Shown piece after piece: positions 18,401-26,299 of a stretch of 64,000 nt of DNA (position 1 is its first letter; each line of letters starts with the position of its first letter). Source of the DNA: Winogradskyella ludwigii. GTDB taxonomy: Bacteria > Bacteroidota > Bacteroidia > Flavobacteriales > Flavobacteriaceae. The stretch is taken from contig NZ_JABFDF010000001.1 in NCBI RefSeq assembly GCF_013403985.1, forward strand, positions 1,116,001 to 1,180,000, written 5' to 3'. The position numbers were made by a program, and so were the translations under genes. The notes beneath the pieces were generated by a model that did not search any database, was not told where the DNA came from, and saw nothing but the letters and a program-made list of their open reading frames with translations.

Positions 18401-18586
18401 GAGCATATCTACAATGCGTTCTTTCATTTCACCAACCGCTTTATTGGTAAAGGTTATGGCTAAAATAGATTTAAATTGATCTAAACTTTTAGACTGAACA
18501 AGGATTTTTAGATAGGCTTTTGCCAGCGTAAATGTTTTTCCGCTACCTGCCGAAGCATTATATATTTTAAAGGCTGAATTTTGCAA
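15455..18586 (-). CDS. AddA-like UvrD-family helicase/nuclease
   Basis: 1043 residues. Walker A is ASAGSGKT (11-18), with further SF1 motifs ITFTNKAVGEM, DEFQDTSKMQW (Walker B), GDAKQAIYRWRGG, TIHKSKGLEFPVV and LYVVLTRA. The C-terminus carries a RecB-type nuclease (LLRPDRLN, then IIIDYKTGKEE). This is the helicase-nuclease AddA/RecB type that unwinds and resects DNA ends for RecA loading. The AddB-like gene lies downstream on the same strand but is separated by kbl and the OmpA gene, an unusual split. It also resembles RecB-like proteins annotated as exodeoxyribonuclease V beta. Confidence 0.8.
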   Translation of the reverse strand: MQNSAFKIYNASAGSGKTFTLAKAYLKILVQSKSLDQFKSILAITFTNKAVGEMKERIVDMLKSFSSEESLSKPHPMFVAICEELAIKPEVLHVKSKQILKHIIHNYGAFDISTIDGFTHRVIRTFAHDLKLPINFEVELDQERLLNEAVDSLIAKAGSDKALTKILVDFAIEKADDDKSWDISFDFNKISKLLVNENDLFAINTLKKKTLEDFKVLKKQLAQQVIEAEDRIVNTANSALILIDESGLQYNDFSGSYLPKYLNKASSRQFNLTFDTAWQNTLVEGNVIYPKRVKGDVASTIDSIQPQLAEAFLEIKASYYQLLLKKGFYRNITPLSVLNAIKNELDVLKSDQNKMLISEFNTIISKEIKNQPTPFIYERLGEKFKHYFIDEFQDTSKMQWENLVPLLENALSAANGSAMLVGDAKQAIYRWRGGEAEQFIKLYNKIDNPFQLEADVLPLETNYRSTKAVIDFNNSFFEFLSSHTFSEIVYADLYEKAKQNKNNTEEGYVNLNFLDIDKEDDVHEMYANQVLETINECQNNGFPLDDICVLVRKRKEGVAIANFLNENGIKITSSETLLIKNSDKVNFINSFLKLLIQPNNDSLKVEVLSFLAEQHHIEDKHQFFVTYLKDNLDDMFTELKELDIYIDKRQCLQLPLYELVEHIIRLFNLNEVSDAYLQFYLDVVLEFTQKQNSDLSAFINYFEKKEDNLSVVTPENMNAVQIMTIHKSKGLEFPVVIFPYADLNIYRELEPKVWFPVKAEDYNGFNTLLFNYNKDVEHFGDAGALIYNTHQSQLELDNINLLYVVLTRAVDQLYIISKKDISSKGVVNEKTYAGMFINYLQHKQLWNDDQLNYSFGTLSPNLNISETEIGSQPLKMISVPKEAHNLNIVTKSGLLWDTQQEAAIERGNLVHLVLSKIKTKEDIDFAFNDLLVSGDITKENSEELKTLVLSVMDHPKLKAYYQDGFKVYNERDIITKSGQLLRPDRLNINYKKEAIIIDYKTGKEEESHSNKLNEYEAVLNEMNLNVIHKLLVYINDTIDVLEV

Positions 18587-18653
18587 GAGATAATTTTTAT
18601 ACCAAAATAGGGAATCTTAATAGTTTATTAAGAGAAATTAACTGACAAAATTG

Positions 18654-18661
18654 TAAATTTG
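18654..18661 (+). promoter_or_regulatory. -7 promoter box for superoxide dismutase
   Basis: TAAATTTG fits TANNTTTG and lies 38 bases before the ATG at 18700; it is divergent from the AddA-like gene. Confidence 0.45.
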
Positions 18662-18699
18662 GGTTGAGACAATTTATTAACCAATTAAAAACTACTATT

Positions 18700-19308
18700 A
18701 TGGCTTTCGAATTACCGAAATTAAAATATGCTTACGATGCTTTAGAACCAAATATTGATGCTCGCACAATGGAAATTCATTATACTAAACATCACCAAGG
18801 CTACACAAATAAATTAAACGCAGCTATTGAAGGTACAGATTTAGAAGGAAAAACTATAGAGAACATTCTTATTAACCTTGATAAAGACAATAAAGCTGTA
18901 AGAAATAATGGCGGTGGATTTTACAATCACTCATTATTTTGGGAGGTTATGAATCCTGAAGGAAAAGGACGTTTATCTGGAGACTTAAAAGATGCTATTG
19001 AAGCAGAATTTGATTCTGTTGATGCTTTTAAAGATGCTTTTTCTAAAGCAGCTGCAACACAATTTGGTTCTGGTTGGGCTTGGTTATGTGTGCACGAAGG
19101 TGGAAAAGTTGAAGTATGTTCTACTCCAAACCAAGATAACCCATTAATGTCTGGAGTTGGTTGTGGAGGAACACCAATTTTAGGATTAGATGTGTGGGAG
19201 CACGCTTATTATTTAAACTACCAAAATAGAAGACCAGATTATATTGAAGCATTCTTCAATGTAATTAACTGGAACGAAGTTGAGCGTAGATACGCAGAAG
19301 CTAAATAA
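18700..19308 (+). CDS. Superoxide dismutase (Fe/Mn family)
   Basis: 202 residues starting [17 protein letters not shown], the invariant N-terminus of the family; the in-frame start at 18664 would place 12 extra residues on it. Metal ligands are the His in HYTKHHQGY, the His in FYNHSLFW, and Asp/His in [15 protein letters not shown] and [21 protein letters not shown] are closer to the Mn-type pattern, but metal specificity cannot be fixed from sequence. It is cytoplasmic, without a signal peptide, and converts superoxide to H2O2 and O2. Confidence 0.93.
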   Translation: MAFELPKLKYAYDALEPNIDARTMEIHYTKHHQGYTNKLNAAIEGTDLEGKTIENILINLDKDNKAVRNNGGGFYNHSLFWEVMNPEGKGRLSGDLKDAIEAEFDSVDAFKDAFSKAAATQFGSGWAWLCVHEGGKVEVCSTPNQDNPLMSGVGCGGTPILGLDVWEHAYYLNYQNRRPDYIEAFFNVINWNEVERRYAEAK

Positions 19309-19329
19309 GCTATAAAATTTTATAAATTA

Positions 19330-19366
19330 AAAAACCGAGTCTTTTCTAAAAGTCTCGGTTTTTTTA
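19330..19366. terminator. Terminator between sod and the phosphopantetheinyl transferase gene
   Basis: AAAACCGAG and CTCGGTTTT flank an inner AT stem and are followed by a T run on the plus strand and a similar one on the minus strand, so it can serve both convergent genes. Confidence 0.8.
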
Positions 19367-19368
19367 TG

Positions 19369-19929
19369 CTAAATCGCATAAGTACCAAAACAACCATGAT
19401 GACTTATACTGACCTGAATTTTTACCGAATTACACAATACTGTAGGAATACCAAATTCTGATTTTTGAAATTTGAAATTTTCTTTTGAAAGCTGATGTAA
19501 TTTTGAAAGCTGAATTAACAATGCTTCTTTCAATATATCGCTGTGACTCTTTCGAAGTTTACCTTTTAATTCTATAATTTTTGAAGTCATTTCAGAATCT
19601 ATAAATCGGGCTTCAGATAAAATATATTTTGAAGCTATTTGAGTTTTAACGTTACATTCAAAATCTTTAAATTTTACAATTCCATTGAGGTCACTAATAT
19701 CACATTCAAAACCTTTAGGGTTATAGAATCTACTTGGATTTTGCTGTGTATATAATTTATAAGCTGCTTCCTTCATGCTCCACAATCTCCAAACCGTAAG
19801 AAATGGATTTTCACAATCGCGTATGAATTGCAGTTCCTTTGAGGTAAATAGTTTTTCTAAATAACGAGGTCGTTCCCAGTTAGACATTCTATTTGCTTCC
19901 TCTAAATCAACAATATCATTGCCAACCAT
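19369..19929 (-). CDS. 4'-phosphopantetheinyl transferase superfamily protein
   Basis: 186 residues. GNDIVDLEEAN (D5, D8) and WSMKEAAYKLY carry the magnesium-binding Asp and the KEA motif of this superfamily; ISHHG near the C-terminus is a late strand. It should transfer phosphopantetheine from CoA to the serine of an acyl carrier protein. It is the last gene of the polyketide-type cluster and overlaps the ACP stop (TAATG), strongly suggesting that the cluster ACP is its substrate. Confidence 0.85.
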   Translation of the reverse strand: MVGNDIVDLEEANRMSNWERPRYLEKLFTSKELQFIRDCENPFLTVWRLWSMKEAAYKLYTQQNPSRFYNPKGFECDISDLNGIVKFKDFECNVKTQIASKYILSEARFIDSEMTSKIIELKGKLRKSHSDILKEALLIQLSKLHQLSKENFKFQKSEFGIPTVLCNSVKIQVSISHHGCFGTYAI

Positions 19930-20180
19930 TAGGCCTCTAATTTTGTGTTTATAATTAGCATAGCAGCTTTAACATCGAGCATTTTTTCCATGTCTTCATT
20001 TTCTAATCTAATATTAAATTCATCTTCAATATCTAAAATGATATCTACGAGATTTGCTGAATTAACTTTTAGATCATTTATAAAATCTGTGTCTTCAGTA
20101 AGATTTTCAAAAGCTTTTTCATCCTGAACGTAAGGTGCAATGATGGCTTTTAATTTTGTTATGAGTTCGTCGTTCGTCAT
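19929..20180 (-). CDS. Acyl carrier protein (cluster-specific)
   Basis: 83 residues, acidic, four-helix ACP. The phosphopantetheine serine is S41 in LKVNSANLVDI; the usual DSL triad is replaced by NSA, a variant seen in secondary-metabolism ACPs of this phylum rather than in the housekeeping one. It should carry the growing acyl chain for the ketosynthase and dehydratase of the same cluster. The 141-base gap before it, after the ketosynthase, has no visible gene. Confidence 0.88.
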   Translation of the reverse strand: MTNDELITKLKAIIAPYVQDEKAFENLTEDTDFINDLKVNSANLVDIILDIEDEFNIRLENEDMEKMLDVKAAMLIINTKLEA

Positions 20181-20321
20181 ATTTATTTCTTTTACAAAAG
20201 AGAATGTTGGCTAAATTAAACTTTGTGTAATGCTGTATTGTAAAGTTACATAAAGTGATTACAATATAATTAATAACTATTTCTAAGATCTAATTGCGAT
20301 ATCATTACAAATTACTAATGG

Positions 20322-21596
20322 CTAATGGCTAAATTTCTTGAAAATTACACACGCATTCACGTCACCAAAACCAAAACTTGCCTTCGCAATAATATCAAAA
20401 TTGACATCCATTTTTTCTGTTGGAATTTTATTTGAATCTACAAGCGCTTCAATTTCTAGGTGTAAATCTTCGCAATTAATATTTGGTGTTACAAACTGAT
20501 TCTTCAGCTGAATAATACTTGCAACACATTCAATAGAGCCTGAAGCAGCCAAACAATGCCCAATCATCGATTTTGTAGAATTGATGAATGGAAAATCAGT
20601 TCCACTTCTATTTAAAGCCTTCGTCCAGTTTTCAATTTCTAATGCGTCTTTTGCTGTTGCTGTTAAATGTCCATTAATCACTTCAATTTCCTTTGCTGTA
20701 ATTCCAGAGTTTTCAACTGCTTTTTTTATACAACGTTGCACAGCTTCAGCGTTTGGTGCTGTTAGTGTACCACCTTGTCGTTGACCACCAGAATTTACTT
20801 CACCTCCCAACACCTCAGCATAAATTTTAGCACCACGTTCTAAAGCACTTTCTAATGATTCAAGCAGTAAAGCTCCCGCACCACTTCCTGGCACAAAACC
20901 ACTAGCTGTGGCGCTCATTGGTCTCGATCCTTCTTCTGGGCTTTCATTGTGTTTATACGTCATAACGCGCATGGCATCAAAGCCTCCCCAAATATAAGGA
21001 CCATGATCACTACAGCTACCAACTAACATACGTTTGGCTTTTCCATTTTGAATACGCTCATAACCCATTAATAACGCTTCTGTTCCTGTAGTGCAGGCTG
21101 AAGAATTTGTGGTTACTTGATTTCCTAAACCCAACATACCACTTAAATAAGCACTTACACCACTTGCCATGGTTTGCAAAACTACTGTACTTCCTAAACG
21201 TCTTACATTACCATCGTCCACACCATAAATTGCCTCTCTAAATTTTTCAACGCCTGAGGTTGCTGCTCCAAAAATTAATCCTGTATCATAATCTAATTGG
21301 CTTTCAGAATCCATATCAAAACCAGCATCTTTCCATGCATCAATACCTGCGATGCATCCATATAAAATCCCTGAACTATTAAATCCTCTTAATTGTAAAT
21401 CCGTGAAATATTGTGCTTTTTTTTCGTCCGAAATTTGAGGAATACCACCAATCTGACATGAAAATTTAAAATCTTTTAAGTTGTCGTGACCTGTGATTCC
21501 GGACTTACCTTCTTTTAAAGCTTTTGTAAAATCGGGAACTCCAACTCCATTGGGTGCTACAACTCCTAATCCTGTTATGACTACTCTATTTTTCAT
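20322..21596 (-). CDS. Beta-ketoacyl-ACP synthase (KAS I/II type)
   Basis: 424 residues, complete thiolase fold. The catalytic triad is C168 (NSSACTTGTEAL), H310 (INGHLTATAKDA) and H347 (STKSMIGHCLA). The first His motif is NGHLTAT in place of the usual NAHGTST of FabF, marking a divergent subfamily. It condenses malonyl-ACP with an acyl starter. Surrounded by a dedicated ACP, dehydratase and type III synthase, it probably builds a specialised acyl chain rather than serving bulk fatty acid synthesis. Confidence 0.88.
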   Translation of the reverse strand: MKNRVVITGLGVVAPNGVGVPDFTKALKEGKSGITGHDNLKDFKFSCQIGGIPQISDEKKAQYFTDLQLRGFNSSGILYGCIAGIDAWKDAGFDMDSESQLDYDTGLIFGAATSGVEKFREAIYGVDDGNVRRLGSTVVLQTMASGVSAYLSGMLGLGNQVTTNSSACTTGTEALLMGYERIQNGKAKRMLVGSCSDHGPYIWGGFDAMRVMTYKHNESPEEGSRPMSATASGFVPGSGAGALLLESLESALERGAKIYAEVLGGEVNSGGQRQGGTLTAPNAEAVQRCIKKAVENSGITAKEIEVINGHLTATAKDALEIENWTKALNRSGTDFPFINSTKSMIGHCLAASGSIECVASIIQLKNQFVTPNINCEDLHLEIEALVDSNKIPTEKMDVNFDIIAKASFGFGDVNACVIFKKFSH

Positions 21597-21678
21597 CTTG
21601 TTTTAACCTTTCTAAAAGGGAAAAATTTATAATTCTGAAAAGCTATCTGATTTTTGAAAGCTGACAACTCCGTATAAA

Positions 21679-22116
21679 TTAAACTTTAATCATTCCTGAT
21701 ATTGTACCTCTACAAACCAATTCTCCCTTTTCATTTAGCATCTTCACTTTACATTTTAACTTATTAAAACGAAAGACTTCCTTTTCTGAAATTACAGTTA
21801 CCTTTTCATTAGGCAAAACAGGTAAATAAAAATCCATTTGATGAGATGTTAAAGCTATTTTTGTCTGACTTGAAACATTTAATTCGTCGTTCAATAAATA
21901 AATACCCAAACACACTAAACCAATTTGCGCCATACATTCTATAAGAATCACGCCTGGTGTTATGGGATGATCTTTAAAATGGCCTTCGTAAAAACTTTCA
22001 TCTTCCTTAAATGTGTAGTGCCCTGTTATTCCATTTTCTGAAATAGCATCAATACCATCAACAAATAAGAATGGTGCTTGGTAAGGTAGCCGTTTTATGA
22101 TGTCTTCCTTTATCAT
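21679..22116 (-). CDS. 3-hydroxyacyl-ACP dehydratase (FabZ-like hot-dog)
   Basis: 145 residues, a single hot-dog domain. GHFKDHPITPG contains catalytic H46 and IECMAQ contains E60, matching the FabZ GHFPxxPxxPG...EAMAQ pattern, with Lys in place of the first Pro. It should dehydrate the 3-hydroxyacyl-ACP made after ketosynthase and reductase action; the ketoreductase is not in the cluster and is presumably shared with FabG. It follows the type III synthase by 4 bases. Confidence 0.83.
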   Translation of the reverse strand: MIKEDIIKRLPYQAPFLFVDGIDAISENGITGHYTFKEDESFYEGHFKDHPITPGVILIECMAQIGLVCLGIYLLNDELNVSSQTKIALTSHQMDFYLPVLPNEKVTVISEKEVFRFNKLKCKVKMLNEKGELVCRGTISGMIKV

Positions 22117-22120
22117 ATCA

Positions 22121-23173
22121 TTACCACTCTAACAAAATACGTTGTGCGGAAAAACCTGGCCCAAAACTTAGCATAATTCCTTTATCTCCTTTTGGTAAAT
22201 CTCGATCCATAAAACGCTCTAGAACATAGAGAACAGTGGCACTACTCATATTACCAAATAATCTTAAAACCTCTTTGGTATCATCTATGTTTTTACCCAA
22301 AGCACCAAACAAATCTTCAACGGTTTGCACTATTTTTTTTCCACCAGGATGAAATATCAAATGATCAATATCTTCAATAGTTAAATTATTTAGTTCTAAA
22401 AACGGATGTATAATTTTTGGAAAATGATCTGCAATGGTTTGTGGTACAGATTGATCTAAAATCATTTGCAAGCCTGTGTTTTTCAATTTAAAACCCATCA
22501 TGTGGTTGGCATCATAAAAATGATACATGGCTTCGTCTTTGATTTCGGGTCCTTTTTCATGATCATAAGATGATAGAATTACACTTGAACAGCCATCTCC
22601 AAAAATAGCTGCACTGACTATGTTTACCATAGAAAAATCATTAAGCTGAAAAGTTGCAGTTGGCGCTTCTACTGCAATAACAACAGCTCTTTTATTCGGG
22701 TTTGCTTTTAGAAAATTCTTAGCATAGATTATTCCCGAAACTCCTGCTGCGCATCCCATTTCTGTCACTGGTAAACGAACAATGTCTTGTTTCATTTTTA
22801 AGCTATTTATTAAATAAGCATCCAACGACGGAATCATAATCCCTGTGCAACTTACTGTAATAATATAGTCGATATCTGTAGGTTGTAAATTTGCTTTATC
22901 TAAGACTTTCTGTAAACTCGCTTCCGCTAATTTTATAGATTCTCTAATATAAATATCATTTTTTTCCTCAAAAGAGGTACTTACAAAAACCTCTTCAGGA
23001 TCCATAATAGAATATCGCTTATCTACCGCTGCATTTTCAAAAATCTTTAAGACTTTTCGTTTAAAACGTTCTTCTTGGCCATCTAACCATAACTCAACAA
23101 AGGGTAAAATATCTTTAGTTTCTCTGCTGTATTTTGGTAATTGTTTTGCTACTGCTGTTATTTTTACTGCCAT
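22121..23173 (-). CDS. Type III polyketide synthase (chalcone synthase-like)
   Basis: 350 residues, a homodimeric thiolase-fold enzyme with catalytic C141 (TEMGCAAGVSG), H275 (LIFHPGGKK) and N308 (RLFGNMSSAT). Type III synthases extend an acyl starter with malonyl-CoA and cyclise it to resorcinols or pyrones. Bacterial relatives next to a methyltransferase and a flavoprotein hydroxylase (SrsA-SrsB-SrsC in Streptomyces) make methylated phenolic lipids. Here the order oxidoreductase, methyltransferase, synthase is similar, but fatty-acid-type genes that could supply the starter are added. The product is not predictable from sequence. Confidence 0.9.
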   Translation of the reverse strand: MAVKITAVAKQLPKYSRETKDILPFVELWLDGQEERFKRKVLKIFENAAVDKRYSIMDPEEVFVSTSFEEKNDIYIRESIKLAEASLQKVLDKANLQPTDIDYIITVSCTGIMIPSLDAYLINSLKMKQDIVRLPVTEMGCAAGVSGIIYAKNFLKANPNKRAVVIAVEAPTATFQLNDFSMVNIVSAAIFGDGCSSVILSSYDHEKGPEIKDEAMYHFYDANHMMGFKLKNTGLQMILDQSVPQTIADHFPKIIHPFLELNNLTIEDIDHLIFHPGGKKIVQTVEDLFGALGKNIDDTKEVLRLFGNMSSATVLYVLERFMDRDLPKGDKGIMLSFGPGFSAQRILLEW

Positions 23174-23231
23174 ATATTTTCTATTAAAGGCGATTTTTAT
23201 TTTTCGTTTTTAAACAAACTTGCATAAATAC

Positions 23232-23942
23232 TCAACTTCGAATAAGCCATTGATAACGAAAAGCCCATTGCCAACGAATCTCTGATTTTAGATGTAATGT
23301 ATTAGAATATGTTTCCAAATCCTTTCGACTAAACGCTCTTAAAATTGAAGTTAATCCGTCTTCAACTATCATATCGTTAGAAATTGTTAATCCTAATAAT
23401 TGAAATAACCTATAAGCTATTTTACTACGCTGCAAATCGTTAACCACGATTCCTAAGTTAGCATTTGTTGAAAGACGTTTTAATAAGCTTAAAATATCCT
23501 TATCCTTAAAATGATGCAAAAACAAGGTGGTTAAAGCGATATCAAAATCTAAAACTTCAAATTGATCTGAAAAAACATCAATGCTTTCAAAGCTTAATTC
23601 CGGAAAATCAGTTGACAATTCGTTAGCATAAGCAATAGCATCTGCATTAGCATCTATTCCAATTAATTTAAAATTGTACTGATGCTTTCTTCCATAGTTT
23701 GCGACTAACCTTAAGATATCTCCATGACCACAACCTAAATCTATAATGGTGTAGGTTTTATTTTTAGGTTGATTTTTTAAAAGTTGAGCAATGCCATTTA
23801 GAGTTACCCGATTGCCACCCAACCATTTATTAATGTTACCGAGTTTATCCAAAGTATCACGAAGCAATTCTCCATTAAGAGAAAAATCGTCCATGATTTC
23901 GGTTTTGTTACTTCTTAATTTGGTATCTAAAAATAAACTCAT
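23232..23942 (-). CDS. Class I SAM-dependent methyltransferase
   Basis: 236 residues. The SAM-binding motif I is IIDLGCGHGD (about 66-75), followed by the acidic LIGIDANADAI and a LTTLFLHHF post-II segment. The N-terminal helical region (about 1-60) and the C-terminus (RWQWAFRYQWLIR) are lid regions. It overlaps the upstream oxidoreductase by 4 bases (ATGA). Given the cluster it probably O- or C-methylates the type III synthase product; family membership alone does not set the substrate. Confidence 0.82.
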   Translation of the reverse strand: MSLFLDTKLRSNKTEIMDDFSLNGELLRDTLDKLGNINKWLGGNRVTLNGIAQLLKNQPKNKTYTIIDLGCGHGDILRLVANYGRKHQYNFKLIGIDANADAIAYANELSTDFPELSFESIDVFSDQFEVLDFDIALTTLFLHHFKDKDILSLLKRLSTNANLGIVVNDLQRSKIAYRLFQLLGLTISNDMIVEDGLTSILRAFSRKDLETYSNTLHLKSEIRWQWAFRYQWLIRS

Positions 23943-25072
23943 TTCACTTTCATAGGTTTACCGTGTGTCATTTTAATAATCATTGGCATTAAAAACGGGA
24001 ACCATCGCAATACCGTTAACAGTTTTGGTGCTAACCAATCTTGTCTAAACAAATACGCAATGCTATGTCCTGCTTTTAACCTTAGACCGAAAGTTTTCTT
24101 CCAACTTTTAGTGTATCGATTTTCTAGTGTTTTGCGCAATTCAATTTTTCCTTGAAGATAATCAATAATCAATTCAGATGCTAATTGGGCACTTCTTATT
24201 GCCATTCCCATACCATTTCCGCATAATGGATGAATCATACCAGCTGTATCTCCGCACATTATGATATGGTTTTCTACAGGTTGTTTCGTTTCGAAAGAAA
24301 TTTGACTTATGGTTATTGGCTTTTCAAATTGTGGTATTGTAGTCTTAAAAAGTGTCTTTAATTCGGAATTTTTAAAAAGTACTTCTTCTTGAAATGTTGC
24401 AATGTCTTTGTAGGTTTTGAAAGCTTCAAAATTAGTAATGTAACATAAGTTAATATGGTTATTTTCTACTTTTGAAACACCACAGTAACCTCCTTTAAAA
24501 TTATGTAATGCAACTTTATCCTCAGGAAAATCTCCTGAAACATGAATTTTAACTCCTAAATATGGTGACTTCTTTTTAATGAATTTTCTATTAAACTGAA
24601 CATCTAAATTTGAGCGTTTGCCATATGCTCCAATAACTATTCTTGCTTGAAAACTTTGATTCGTTTTTGTTTTAACTTGAAAGTTATCTGCTTCAAAATT
24701 CACATCCACTACAGAATCTTGAAGTACGGAAACACCGTTTTTAATAGCTAATTTATACAGTTGAAAATCCATCTCATAGCGACTCATGCCAAAACCTCCA
24801 AGCGGTAAATTAGCTACAATGCTTTTATTGTTATGTGTGGTTAATTCGAAATTAGAAATTTGTTTTGCACCGAATTCAAAAGGATTAAAACCCAAAAATT
24901 CTAAATAAGGCAATACTTCGTTAGATACATACTCTCCGCAAACCTTATGTTTTGGATACTCATTTTTTTCAATGAGTAAGACTTCTAATTTAGATTTCGC
25001 TAAATGAATTGCACTTGTTAATCCGGCTAATCCACCACCAATAACGATAACATCAAAGTGTTTTTTCTTCAT
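23939..25072 (-). CDS. FAD-dependent oxidoreductase (geranylgeranyl-reductase/monooxygenase type)
   Basis: 377 residues. The N-terminal dinucleotide motif is VIVIGGGLAGLTSA (G12-G17), followed by the E of LIEKNEYPKHKVCGE, a second FAD motif MCGDTAGMIHPLCGNGMGMA, and a middle PHBH-like beta sheet. Proteins of this family either hydroxylate aromatic rings or reduce isoprenoid double bonds. As the first gene of the type III polyketide cluster it may hydroxylate or oxidise the aromatic product. The C-terminal helix (about 335-377) is membrane-associating in appearance. Confidence 0.82.
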   Translation of the reverse strand: MKKKHFDVIVIGGGLAGLTSAIHLAKSKLEVLLIEKNEYPKHKVCGEYVSNEVLPYLEFLGFNPFEFGAKQISNFELTTHNNKSIVANLPLGGFGMSRYEMDFQLYKLAIKNGVSVLQDSVVDVNFEADNFQVKTKTNQSFQARIVIGAYGKRSNLDVQFNRKFIKKKSPYLGVKIHVSGDFPEDKVALHNFKGGYCGVSKVENNHINLCYITNFEAFKTYKDIATFQEEVLFKNSELKTLFKTTIPQFEKPITISQISFETKQPVENHIIMCGDTAGMIHPLCGNGMGMAIRSAQLASELIIDYLQGKIELRKTLENRYTKSWKKTFGLRLKAGHSIAYLFRQDWLAPKLLTVLRWFPFLMPMIIKMTHGKPMKVK

Positions 25073-25166
25073 TGAATCTTTAAGTAGGGCATAACATTAT
25101 TTGCTATGACATCTATCTTGTTAAGTTACATAAGAATTCAAAAAAAGAAAAATAGTTTAACGTTTT

Positions 25167-25616
25167 CTATTCTATTTTAGTAATAGTAAACACGTCATCT
25201 CTAAATTGTATTGTATCACCGACCATTTTTGAAAGTAATAATTGTGCCATTGGTGTCGCCACCGAAATGGCATAAATTTTACAATCTTTTAAACTGATTT
25301 CACCTGCACTAATAGCTATAAAATAATTGGCTTTTGATGTGAACACCACACTGCCAAATGCGACTCTTTGATGCTTAGATTCGGTATTAATGTTCTGAAG
25401 AATTTCTTTTTGTTTTTCAATTTCAGATAATTGATGACCGGCTTTCTCACGTTCTAATTGCAACATTGCCCTACCCGTTTCATGCTTGTCTCCTGCACTA
25501 CTTTTGGTTTCAGATTGCAGTGAATTTTGGATGTCTGAAATCGTTGTTGTAACCGTTAATAATCGGTCGTCAATAAACTTTATACAGGACTTATATAATT
25601 CTTCTTTTAAATTCAT
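25167..25616 (-). CDS. GreA/GreB-like protein
   Basis: 149 residues: an N-terminal helical part (about 1-80) rich in charged residues and Q/S, resembling the Gre coiled coil, and a C-terminal FKBP-like part (about 85-149; ATPMAQLLLSKMVGDTIQFRDDVFTITKIE) that matches the Gre C-terminal domain (SPxGxAL..KxGD). Gre factors bind RNA polymerase in its secondary channel. Homologues are often mislabelled as 3-oxoacyl-ACP synthase. Its start overlaps the transglycosylase stop (ATGA). Confidence 0.6.
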   Translation of the reverse strand: MNLKEELYKSCIKFIDDRLLTVTTTISDIQNSLQSETKSSAGDKHETGRAMLQLEREKAGHQLSEIEKQKEILQNINTESKHQRVAFGSVVFTSKANYFIAISAGEISLKDCKIYAISVATPMAQLLLSKMVGDTIQFRDDVFTITKIE

Positions 25617-26296
25617 TTTTGCTTCTTTAAGTCAAATTTTCCGTAGAATTTCATCTGTTTTACAATCCATTGTTTTCGCTTTTGAATATATGATGTCGCT
25701 GGATTTGCACGATATTTTCTTGGGTTTGGTAATATAGAAGCAATTGCGGCAGCTTCATAAGCATCTAAACGAGAAGCCGGTTTTTTAAACCAATACTGTG
25801 AAGCAGCTTCCACACCGTAAACACCTGGTCCCATTTCAATACTATTTAAATACACTTCGAGAATACGTTCTTTAGTCCAAATTTGTTCGATTAAAAAGGT
25901 GAAATAAGTCTCTAAACCCTTTCGCAACCAACTACGCTCCGGCCACAGAAATACATTCTTTGCCGTTTGCTGACTAATGGTACTTCCTCCTTTAATACGT
26001 TTTCCTTTTTTATTGTATTCGTAGGCTTTTTCAATGGCTTCAATATCAAAACCGCTATGGTTTAAAAACTTTTGATCCTCACTACAAATAGCAGCGAGTT
26101 GTATATTTTTTGATATTTTTTCTATGGGAACCCAATCGTGTTTCCAATTTTTAGTATCATCAGTATTTTCAAAATAACGAATAACCATTAATGGTGTTGT
26201 TGGGATAGGTACATACTTAAATAAAACCACCAAACCAACAGAAAAAATGATACTCCAAAAGAGAAGTTTGGCAAAAAACCGAAATAATTTTTTCAT
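25613..26296 (-). CDS. mtgA: Monofunctional biosynthetic peptidoglycan transglycosylase
   Basis: 227 residues, GT51 family. One N-terminal membrane helix (about 10-28) precedes the catalytic domain with SEDQKFLNHSGFD (catalytic Glu), GGSTISQQTAKN and the second Glu region EVYLNSIEMGPGVYG. It polymerises lipid II glycan strands on the periplasmic face. No penicillin-binding domain follows, so it is the monofunctional form. It forms an operon with the Gre-like gene (4-base overlap) and the DAO-type oxidoreductase (3 bases upstream). Confidence 0.92.
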   Translation of the reverse strand: MKKLFRFFAKLLFWSIIFSVGLVVLFKYVPIPTTPLMVIRYFENTDDTKNWKHDWVPIEKISKNIQLAAICSEDQKFLNHSGFDIEAIEKAYEYNKKGKRIKGGSTISQQTAKNVFLWPERSWLRKGLETYFTFLIEQIWTKERILEVYLNSIEMGPGVYGVEAASQYWFKKPASRLDAYEAAAIASILPNPRKYRANPATSYIQKRKQWIVKQMKFYGKFDLKKQK

Positions 26297-26299
26297 AAA

